Of a stretch of 64,000 nucleotides of DNA, positions 54,783 to 64,000 are shown one piece after another. Positions within the stretch are counted from its first letter, which is position 1. Each line of letters begins with the position of its first letter. The position numbers and the translations under genes are program-made. The notes under the pieces were generated by a model that ran no database searches, was not told the origin of the DNA, and saw nothing but the letters and a program-made list of their open reading frames with translations. The DNA comes from Leuctra nigra (lineage: Eukaryota; Arthropoda; Insecta; Plecoptera; Leuctridae): positions 53,469,411 through 53,533,410 of the forward strand of contig OW203762.1 of NCBI GenBank assembly GCA_934045905.1, in the 5' to 3' direction.

Positions 54783-55189
54783 TGCCATTTGTGAGCAAGA
54801 GGGCCGTGAAAGTCTGGTTTTCAGGCGGTTTCATCTTTGTCATCTGGAAATGTAATCCGGTAAGCAGGCCACAGTCAAAACGGCTGAACAGATTGATCTG
54901 AAATTCTCACGTGTGCACTTTTGGTGCCTGATATGCTCTCACCCCCATGACTTTTTGGTGCCTCCATTTTGAAAATAGAAATGACGTCATATACAAAAAC
55001 GGCTGGACCAATTGGAACGAAACTAGCGTCAATTGATTCAGACGGTCATTCTGTATTCATATTGATTATCATTAAGTAAACTAGTATATGAATATATTTT
55101 GAAAGGGGTTTTAAAAGGAGAAAGGTTAACTCATTGTTGCTCCAATGTTACAAGGTGAATGATTAAAAAACTATAAAATTAAAGTACTT

Positions 55190-55370
55190 CCATCAAAAGT
55201 CCTTGTTAAATAGAAATTCTTCAAATTTTCTTGAAACATACCTCAAACAGTAACATATGCAAATACGGAAACAAAAACATGTGTTATGGGATTATTTTAA
55301 GAGATATCTTGAAAAATAATCTTGAAATTTCCCATAAGCTAACATGGACGGAGGTAAAAACTTAACTTAA
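55190..55370. repeat. Paralogue of the LINE-interrupted repeat at 16380
   Basis: It matches 14430-14460 joined to 16360-16560, without the LINE between, and so represents the empty-site version of that repeat. Confidence 0.65.
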
Positions 55371-56007
55371 ATCAACTGCAGTAATTGAAATATAAACTAC
55401 ACATTAAAAATGTTGAGCTTATTTTAAAGCTCGAATTTTTCTGATAATTTTAACCGTTTTCAAATGTTGTGTTACGGGATTAAAAAAAGAGATAGGTAAT
55501 CTGTAAAAACAGTCTAATTTCGCCTGTTTTTATTAGAAACAGCTGAAAATCAAGTTGAGTACTTATTTCGTACTGCATGAAATATTTTAAATTAATAGCA
55601 ATTTCTTGATAAAATATCATATTTCTATACAGAAATAGTATAAAATATATCAACAAAGTAAAATATATGTCTAATATTTATTTAATTGAATTCTAAATCA
55701 TACATCAAGTCACTGACTTGAATAACGTGGACTAATAGAGCCTCTACTTTAAGTTATATAATATGTATCCCCATAAAAAACACTCTGTGTAAAAATACCA
55801 GCAACGTATTTTCAACTTAAAAAAATAAGAGAAATCTGAAAATGCTGCACAAAACTTTATTTTAAAGACAATTTTCATCATTTTTTGAATGAGCAAAATT
55901 TGAAATTTTTGCATTTATGAAATTTTTGAAATTTTTTAAGTTTTTGAATACCTAGGCAAATTAGAGATAGAAGTAAGTATATCTGATGTCTTGCCTATAT
56001 CTACTTC

Positions 56008-56142
56008 TGGGTAGTTATTCTATAACTTTAAAATTCCGGATTCGGCACGTATGCGATTCACGGCCATATGGATTAACATTGCACCGAATCGTATACGGGC
56101 CGAATCCGGAATTTTAAAGTTATAGAATAACTACCCTGTTCT
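56008..56142. mobile_element. Snap-back element b
   Basis: GGGTAGTTATTCTATAAC and its complement are the ends. The stem around CCGGATTCGG pairs with CCGAATCCGG. The loop has CCATATGGATTAACATTG, one base different from element a at 5119-5252, while the stems differ. Confidence 0.85.
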
Positions 56143-56234
56143 ATTTATATAATACAATTACATGATGCACCAAGTACCTAGTATCTCTTTATTTTTAAAA
56201 TAAAGTTTTGACTTGGCCCTTTTTAAAATCACTA

Positions 56235-56754
56235 CGTAAACCCTCATTATTTCGAACTTCAATAATTCGAATTTAGGGGTAAATTCGAACTAGGTGGATG
56301 GTCCCAGTGTTCAGTATAGGCTTTACAATGTTAAATAATTTTGATAAATCGAATTTTAGGTTATTTCGAAATTCGAACTGAATTTTGGTCCCAGCCCATG
56401 TTATAACTTGCATACAGTTGTTTTAATTCGAACTTTGCAAAAGGATTGACAAAATAATCGCGAACAAACTTCGAAAAAAAAACTCAAACTACACATTTCC
56501 AATGTTTCCAATGGCGTCACGTCACAAAGAGAGTAGTCAAACTGCTCTCTGTTGTGTTGGGGTGGGGGAAGTGTAGGTCTAGTCTCTTTAGTATACAGGT
56601 TAGCCTACCCTGGAACACTTTAGGCGGGAATATTCAAACTTCATTCAACATTTTGAAAGCATTTGGCCCGTATATAGTGCGAGTTAACTTTTGAAGGCAA
56701 AAAAAAATGAATCAACGTCGCGTTATATCAAATCAATAGGTAAGTAACTAAGTA

Positions 56755-56791
<37 letters not shown>

Positions 56792-56868
56792 TTTTATATT
56801 TCGAACTTTTTTAATTCGAACTGGGATTTTTTGGGTCCCTTTGAATTCGAATTAACGAGGGTTTACTG
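56235..56868. mobile_element. pogo/Tigger-like MITE with TA flanks
   Basis: TA then CGTAAACCCTC at the left, and GAGGGTTTACTG then TA at the right. The arms are rich in ATTCGAA (for example GAATTCGAATTAACGAGG). A long A run ending in a T run lies at about 56758-56796. Confidence 0.75.
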
Positions 56869-57257
56869 TATTTTTAAGTGTAAAATTTTCAGATTTCTCT
56901 TTTTTTTTTTAAGTTGACGAAACTTGGCTGGTATATTTACTTGGAGTGTTTTTTATGGGGATTGTATATAAAGAACTAGAAACATGGGAGAACTAGGCAA
57001 GAACTCAGGAAAAAAGAAAAATAATAGAAATAAAGCAACAGTAAGTGGTGTAGCAAGAAAGTAAATTTGAACTATCAGAAGCATAAATGGAAGAAAGGAA
57101 ACCAGGTAAATGATTCGCCAAGTAAATGACATTCTTCGAACTAAAGTTTTGCTCTCTACGGACCTTGGGCGGAGTGTTGTACGACACGGACCCTGGGTCT
57201 GGGTTTGGGTCGACGAAGGTTCAAGTGGCGCAGGAGTTCTTGCAGCCGGTCCCGCTG

Positions 57258-60200
57258 TCACGATGAATGGTGATATTTGACGAAAGCAATGGCCGCCAAC
57301 TCCTTGCAGAACTCCTCCAGCACGATCAAGCTCTCTAACAATCCGTTGCTTTCCTCTCTACAGAACAAGACAAGGCATTGAGTTGGACTAGATAGATTCT
57401 CATTCAAAACCATCACTGACCCTGCCCATGATGTGAAAGCAAGGTGCAATATGCAGGAGCAAGCAACAAAGACAAGGACCTCACAATTAGGCCAGAGTAA
57501 TATATTAAGGTGTGCACAGCTCCTTAAGGCTGAATTACACGATTCAAGTTTCCTTGAATTCAACCCTTTCAAGGGGGTTGAATTCAAGACTTGGATCGTC
57601 TAAATGAAAACATTGGAGCATTTAACACGTTTCCAAGTCTTGAATTCAAGACATATCTTCAGCCTTTTCAAATAGAACATGTCCTATTTTCCTTCAAGTC
57701 TTGAAATACTTCAACCAATTGTTAATTTCACCGCAATTTCAATCAACAATAAACATTAACTCGTCTAAATTCTCTTTCATGTTTCCTTGAAATCAAGGGT
57801 TGAATTCAACCCCTTCAAGGAAACTTGAACTGTGTAATTCAGGCTTTAGTAACATTTTAATTCATCTAATACATTTGTTATATTCTTTAAAAAATATTTA
57901 TTTTTTATCTTTTTAACATTTCCGTTTTATGATATTAAATCCCACCAAAACTTCCCTTGTATTTGGGGGGTACTCGGAATTTCGAGTTCGAGTTCGAGTT
58001 CAGAACTATCCTATAGGTATCCTATACTAAAAAAATTATATGAATTAGCAGCCGTACAATGAAAAGAAAAGACTAGGTAATAAAGATGATGTAATGAATA
58101 TGAATATGAATGATGAGTATGAATTAATGTAAATTTTACAATTCATCTTGTGATGGTCCAATACTTATTTTATAACCTCGTAGCACTACTAGGTAAACAC
58201 TGAACAATGAACACAATGCTGAAAATTACCCAAACTGAAAAAATCCAATTCACCTCCCGACTCAAACTCGAACTTGACCCGACCTTAAAATAACAAACTC
58301 GTACAGCCCTATCCCTCATAGCTTCTTCCTCTAATGTAAATTCAATTTAAAAGTACCAAGAGATAGCGCTAGTAAAATATGATAGCTGAAGAAAACGGTG
58401 CACCAGTCTTCTTGATGTCTCGTTCAGAAGGCCAAGATCAAAACAAATGCAATCTGTCAATACTGCTTTTGGTGAATAAATATCTAGTTTTTGCAAGAAA
58501 ATTTATGAATTGTGCTGTACTGAAATATGCTGATTGTATTAGATTGTAGACACTGAGGTCCGCATATATTTCTATATTTTGCGATGTAGTTATAACTTTT
58601 ACTGAACTCGTTACGATTGCCATGAAAGTGCACTAGAGTTGCACTGTTACCTCAAGATGTTAATTTTTGACACTAGTTGGCGTGAGTGTCGAATAAGATA
58701 GGCACCTATTAGGAAAATTAGGTGTTCAAAGATTGTTTACGTAATACCTATAACTTTACTACTTGAAAAATCAAACAAAGTGAAGACAAATATGATGGGT
58801 TACTATGTAGTAGAAGACCATAGTTTGTCTATGTACATAAGTACAGTTGTGAAATGTTATGTCAACAACACCTGCCCACATGAGTTGCTTACTGAATGTC
58901 TGTGACTGGATCATCTCCCAGCAGCTTCTGCCTGGTGACCCTGAGCATCTGCCGATGGCCTTCTATCTGCGGGACCTGCGTTGCCAGCTCTCCGACGACA
59001 GCCTCCAGCGTGGCGAACAGCGTCACGGTGCCGTCGACAACTGGCAATGCTGGGTTCAACAGGTACTCATGCAGACAACCATGTGGCAACATGGCCAGGC
59101 GAGAGACCAGCCCAGTCAGCTGCAGATTGATCTCGTATGGCTGAAAAAGATACATAGGTATGTTTCTGAACAGCCAAGATAGAAAATAGTATGAGTACAC
59201 ACTGTAGACAAACGTAAGTTTGTTTCCTTCAGAGCCAGTGATTAATGATTTTTAAAACAGCATCCAATAAGAGCATTAATTTAATTGTAAGTAGGTAGTA
59301 AGACAAACTATAGGAGATTTACATCTCCTAGGTTGATTTATGTGCTTGCTCACCTGGTAAGGTAGCCTGAGCAGTCTGGCGAACAGCGTCTGTAGAAACG
59401 GCCCCTCATTAAACTGCCGGGGATGATCTGCTTCTGGACGAGAATCAGAGCTGCACGAGTCATCTGATTGGTCGGTTGGTTGGCCAGCCGACTCAGCGAG
59501 TCTGCCTGATTGGCTGACAGCCTCGAGAGGCCAGCCATTGTGACCGCTACGGGCAATGCACGCTCTGTATTGCCGATCTGCGTCTTGCACGTATTGTTGG
59601 TAGCCCGACTCCTCGGGGTCGCTGGATGAACGCAAGTGCTGCGGTACCAAGAACAACCAGCTGCCAGCAAAACAAAACATTAACACAAATCCATACATTG
59701 CTGAGCAGAGGTGGTTTTAAAAATGTTGATGATTTGATAGGTACTGTAGATCTTCCATGTATTCAAATTTAGTTTATGAGTTCAACCCAGGGTGCCTATT
59801 CTCGAGTTAGTTGAAAATGTTCGCCATGCGGAAATGAGCCACTGCACAATGGATTCAGCTAAATTATCATTGGTAAAACAAAAGATTTCACATGATTTCG
59901 CCTAGTCGAACATTTCGCATGTGGTTTCGATTCGAGTATAGGCACCCAGGTGTTGGGTAGCCAATATATTTGACGCCTCATACCTTTACTTAATACAATA
60001 CGATTAGTTTAAGCTGACATTGAATATCGAAATAAAAACTTAGTCTGCTCCATCCCTACTTCACTTGAAAAGCATAATGAAGCTGATTGCAGTTTTGCAA
60101 GCATCAAACTAACCTGTTTATGATCTTGTGAATATTGCTCGGTGCAAGAGTTCGGCTAACGGGGGAGGATCCTGGAGAAAAGTCCAGCCCTCTGATTCGC

Positions 60201-63200
60201 TCTCTCTGATCTTCCTCATCGCTCCATGATCCAATCACATCGGAGCCAGCCGCTGCGTCGTAGTAGCCCCGGCCGCTCACGTAGTTCAGAACCAGACGGT
60301 TCATCACCGCACTCGAATGTTTGTCCAACAACACCTGGAGGACAATGTTGAAGTGTTGTCTCAGCGACTCTTTGCATTGGTCAGTATAGTTGAGACTGAT
60401 TGAGATGCTTACCTCGAACAGCCTGAGGGTCTCGAGGGCCACTTCATCTCTCTCGTGGCAACAGTTGTCCAGGAGTTGCTCACACATTTCACTGTCATTG
60501 CTCTCATCGCCAACGAGCCAGTTGAACATCTCTGCAGTAAAATAAACAACATGAATAACTCTTCTAGAAGACTCAAGTACCTACATTTCACTCTTATAGT
60601 GAACAGAACACTTGTCACTTACCTGTGAGAAGAGCAGGTGCAGTTGTCTGCTTTAGACACTTTGTCACTAGCGCCGTAACCAACACCAAATTATCCTCAT
60701 TCCTAGCATTATATTCATTCGTTGCCCACACAGCTTCGCTTGCTTCATATTGTTCTTCACTAACTGGTAGCTGATCTTCACTGACTGGTAGTCGGTCTTC
60801 ACTAACTGGTAGACGGTCTTCACTGTCTGGTAGTCGGTCTTCACTAACAGATAGATGGTCTTCACTAACTGGTAGTTGGTCTTCACTGACTGGTACTAAC
60901 TCTGCACAGGATTGTGGCTGGTCTTGTATGTCTGCTTGATTGTATTCACTGTGTACCGGGTTGTTGAAGATATGGCGGGAATTAAGTGCCGTGCCCAACA
61001 CCTCCTCCATGAAGTGCAAGCGCAGTGTGAGTGCCAGTGCCGAGCCCAAGATTGGGTGCGCCTCCCTGACAAGCTGGTCACAGTAATCGAGCCAAGCGAG
61101 GAACAATGCAACAGGTCGACACCCTGGGAAGCTTGTATCATCGGACCACAGCGGTGCATCCAGTCTGGAATACCATTGGTACATACATACACAAATACTT
61201 GCATACCTACTTACTTGCTCATACTGAGCAGAGCACCAATAATTCAAACAATTAATGTCAATGTAATCATGTGATTTATTTCACATGTCCGTAGCAGTAC
61301 ACATATGAAAAATTCCTACTTCTACCTAGACTTTGCTCCAAGTAGCTACAGCAAAGTATTTAGTCAACTTGAATAGGGGATGTTTCCAGTTGAACATATT
61401 CTAAATTATGGCCAAATTGTAGGTCTACTGTGTGTTATAGAAAATGCTAAGAATCTCCATTCATTGAGGATTGTACGATACATAAACTTTGATATTAGGT
61501 AACTATATGAAAGCAGTATATGAAATATACTGCTACAAAATTAATTATGCAAAATAAAGCAAATAATTTTAATCAGTTCCAAACAAGCATGCATAGTTAA
61601 TACCAAGCACAATGTTACTGAATACCATGACTCACCCCCACTTAACGGTGATGTCATCGAGATCGTTGGGGTCAACGTCTGGGGGAATTGCCTGAAATGT
61701 GGCATGCAGCCGTGAAGCCAGTACGGTGCACACATCTGAGCGTTGCGCAACAATGCGTGCCAACTCGTCCGACGGTAACGAAGCTACCACCATCACACCC
61801 TCGCAAGCTTTCACCATCACCCGACTGTCCTATAAGTACACCAACATTCCTAAGCATGAGTTTATATACCTACACTTGAATAACCAAACTTTAAGCATGA
61901 TTATTCCAAATTCTGTTAGTACATTTGTATATAGTAAAATCTAATCCTTTTCACACCTAAGCGGATGCGCAAAGCAAATATACATTTTTAACCATTACGT
62001 GTTCTTATGCCTCAGCCTGTTTGTTTCAAATTCAAAAATTAGTTTCATTGCTAGGCTGGCAAGATATCAAAAGAGAAACACTTCCCAGTTGCTCACTTGC
62101 AGGGGATCGAACCCGAACCCGAACCCGTAAACGATCGGGTTAGATGCCCTGCTCACTTGGAAATATTAGTTCCACAATCTGTCTCCTGTTCTGTTGTTGC
62201 CTCACAATCAAAAATATTTATAGATTTATCGGCGCCAGTACTTAGTCCATTGGATTTCATTTATAAGATAATTAGCTACGACGGTCTATGGTGTTTTGGA
62301 CTGACATTCGAAAATATCAACTCGCACCTGCGGACACAATTTATATTAAGCATGAGGCTGTGACAAATGTCAAAGGGTAATGTTATGGACCCTTCGGGCA
62401 TTCCCTCATTAGAACTGTACTTTGACAAGGGAGCTGTAACCTTGACAACATAATATTTCAAACTCATCAGTTGAAGGAGCAGAGTACCTTCAAAAATAGC
62501 ATTCACACACGTCATTAGGTTTGTTACAACGTAGTGAATAATGCAAAAATAAAATGTTAAGAACTATATTCAACTCACTGCACTTGTGAGAAAGCTAAGC
62601 AGTGCATCAAGCAGCGGAAACTTGTCCGCTTGAGCCTCAGCATCTTGACTAGATGAAGCGGGCTCCGTGGTGGAGACATCAGCCGGAGGAGAGGAGTTGA
62701 ACACATGTGTGAGGTGCGGGTCTCGGCAAACGAGGCCACACAGCGAGCAGAGGAAGTGGATCTCCGTCTGCTCGGTTGGAGACGCCTTCATGCCGTTGCA
62801 CAAACCAATCAGACGCTGTAAACACATTAATGTACACCTGACATCAATTACTACAAAAATATTTTTAAAACCCAAAAAATGATCAATGAAGTACGTTCAT
62901 ACAAAAAATTGATACAAAATCATGCCTGTGTGGACACCAATGTGTATTTTTCAAGATCTGAAAAATTACAAAATTACCTAGAGATAGGTACAATCAGCAC
63001 AACAAAAATTGATCGGTGAACAAATTTGAGTGACTGCTGATCATTTTTCATACCAATAAAGCTTGATATTATCATTGAAATGTGACGTAAGGTATAGTTG
63101 AGTTTTTCTCTCTATACCTATTTGAAAGTTTCCATTGATTTCCACTCAGAATTTGCACAATGGAGCTTGACTAGGAACAAGGGTTTGTTTTGGAAGGTTG

Positions 63201-64000
63201 TAAATTTATAGAGATGAGCCAGGTATCAAGTCAGGGGCAGGGAGGGCGATTTTTACAACTGTGCATTGATGCCAAATACCACACATTTGAGAGGTTTAGA
63301 AAAATGTCCTACCTCTTTCCATATTTTAAGAAACATTTGACCATATTTGACAACAGGGGAGGGTTGGGATTTGGAGATCATAAATGACGGCATGTAGCCG
63401 AATCTGTAGCTTGTTAGAAAGTGTCATGTTTTTGAGCCATTGACAATGGATGAATGGCCTTTGACTGGATACCGCGTTTGCCGATATAGGTATAGAGAGA
63501 AAAACTCCACTATACTGTAGTGAGACAAGGAGATCGCTTGGACTGACTTTCGATGGTGCTATCTAACATTTTTCAGTCAATCATATTTATTTAACAATCA
63601 ATTTTAGTTGTGCCAAGGGTACCTATCTAGACATACCAACAAAAATTCAATTATCTTGTTCCAATTCCAAAGTGTTGGGTGGAATTTTGAAGACCTTCTG
63701 TTTTAGTGCCTAACTTGCCTGCAATGGTTTGTAGATGCCAACGTGAGGCAGAATCGGCTGCTTTGTCTGCGTGATGAGTCGCTGAACAAAAACGAGTGTG
63801 TAGTGCTTCATTCCTGGCGGACAATCAGTGCAGGCAAGTGTTGCCAACAAGTCTAGTAGATGGTGGTGTAAGAAATACTCCAGACAAGGACCAGCCTCCC
63901 CTTGCATATTGGATTCCTCTTCAAGCAGAAGCTTCAGCAGTTGATCCAAGTGGCCTGGAATGTTTGTGCCCTCGATGGACGTTTTAGCGATGCCGGTGTT
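57258..64000 (-). CDS. FHIP2A: FHIP2A-like FTS/Hook-interacting protein, N-terminus beyond the window
   Basis: Member of the FHIP (FAM160) family, which links FTS-Hook complexes and cargo such as Rab1-bearing vesicles to dynein. Nine exons in gene order: 63719-64000 (open to the edge), 62579-62815, 61636-61829, 60623-61164, 60413-60531, 60114-60334, 59354-59660, 58893-59140, 57258-57357; 749 residues in the window, so only about 50 are missing. Family landmarks: [75 protein letters not shown] and the C-terminal [18 protein letters not shown], which points to FHIP2A. The intron after the first visible exon uses a GC donor (CAG then GCAAGT, 63718). Exon 60623-61164 carries a lineage-specific SED-rich tandem repeat. 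Confidence 0.94.
57527..57848. mobile_element. Inverted-repeat MITE in the last FHIP2A intron
   Basis: AAGGCTGAATTACACGATTC and GTGTAATTCAGGCTTT are the ends. The arms continue with CAAGTTTCCTTGAA and TTCAAGGAAACTTG. The interior is rich in TTCAAGACTTG-like repeats. Non-coding. Confidence 0.8.
57849..58892. other. Intron between the last two FHIP2A coding exons
   Basis: AT-rich, with a few short simple repeats (GAGTTCGAGTTC near 57978). I see no gene. Confidence 0.5.
59788..59953. mobile_element. Palindromic MITE with CCCAGGGTGCCTATTCT ends
   Basis: CCCAGGGTGCCTATTCTCGA faces TCGAGTATAGGCACCCAGG. The inner arms GAAAATGTTCG and CGAACATTTCG pair. The ends match the snap-back family near 5.1-6.8 kb. 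It lies in an FHIP2A intron. Confidence 0.75.
60745..60902 (-). repeat. 21-bp coding tandem repeat in FHIP2A
   Basis: About seven units encode LPVSED(Q/R/H) on the minus strand, in frame. The human protein has no such array at this point, as far as I recall the family. Confidence 0.9.
62045..62165 (-). repeat. tRNA-like segment, possible SINE head
   Basis: On the minus strand GGTTCGATCCC fits the RNA polymerase III B box, preceded by a triple CGGGTT repeat and GGGCATCTAACCC. No complete cloverleaf or intact A box is seen, so it is not a working tRNA gene. The interspersed repeat 62210-62362 is close by. Confidence 0.45.
62210..62362. repeat. Interspersed repeat shared with 14195-14343
   Basis: Same orientation and order of blocks as 14195-14343 (TTTATCGGCGCCAGT, ATAAGATAATTAGC, GGACTGACA, GCATGAGGCTG). 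It lies in an FHIP2A intron. Confidence 0.7.
63089..63516. mobile_element. TA-flanked inverted-repeat MITE
   Basis: GGTATAGTTGAGTTTTTCTC, then CTATACCTAT, is inverted at the right (ATAGGTATAGAGAGAAAAAC, then TCCACTATACTG). The CAGTATAGTGGAG-like end next to TA recalls pogo. It lies in an FHIP2A intron. Confidence 0.75.

Larger units (their letters stand above)
55767..56962. mobile_element. Foldback element, second copy of 39846 family, invaded twice
   Basis: ATCCCCATAAAAAACACTC and GAGTGTTTTTTATGGGGAT bound it. Two other elements, 56008-56142 and 56235-56868, are inserted between the arms. Confidence 0.8.

Noticed and set aside
58889..58891. TAA as the FHIP2A stop codon
   Set aside because: The conserved C-terminus ([18 protein letters not shown]) continues in an exon at 57258-57357, and a GTAAGC donor just before this TAA joins it in phase.
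62097..62165. A functional tRNA gene on the minus strand
   Set aside because: Only a B box-like motif is present. I could not form a complete cloverleaf with an acceptor stem and anticodon arm.

Overview
This is an insect-type nuclear genome window: multi-exon genes with GT-AG introns, AT-rich introns and intergenic DNA packed with transposable elements, and a ZAD zinc-finger gene, a class that is expanded in insects. I cannot name the species. The mobile-element load and intron lengths would suit a hemipteroid such as a planthopper, but that is a guess.

Six host genes are supported. From left to right they are: the 3' part of a ZAD/C2H2 zinc-finger gene (+, 816-3484); Rab1 (+, six coding exons, 7169-20441); TACC, a centrosomal coiled-coil protein (-, eleven coding exons, 26635-47582); PrimPol (-, intronless, 47735-49519), just upstream of the first TACC coding exon and possibly nested in its 5' UTR intron; NANS, sialic acid synthase (+, five exons, 51078-52980); and an FHIP2A-type FTS/Hook-interacting protein (-, nine exons, 57258 to beyond the right edge). 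Exon phases were followed by hand. The summed CDS lengths are whole codons for every complete gene: Rab1 205 aa, TACC 1286 aa, NANS 361 aa, PrimPol 594 aa.

The rest is mostly transposable elements. An RTE-like LINE (14471-16349) has a long open RT reading frame and a 9-bp target duplication, and there are four shorter relatives. A second LINE fragment lies in the TACC intron. Several hAT-like elements have exact or near-exact 8-bp duplications, including one nested in another. There are TTAA-flanked foldbacks, TA-flanked pogo/Tigger-like elements with further insertions inside, and many palindromic MITEs.

The most unusual signal is a set of snap-back elements, concentrated at 5088-6770 with relatives at 50788, 56008 and 59788. 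Their ends (CCAGGG...TATTCT-like) and a short central loop are shared between copies. Their long stems differ between copies but remain self-complementary, and neighbouring elements abut at shared CCTGG/CCAGG junctions. A second pattern is a hairpin at the 3' ends of the RTE-like copies whose stem and loop bases vary while the pairing is kept.

The genes are housekeeping genes of different pathways (ER-Golgi traffic, spindle/centrosome, DNA damage tolerance, sialic acid synthesis, dynein-linked traffic). I see no sign that they form a functional cluster.
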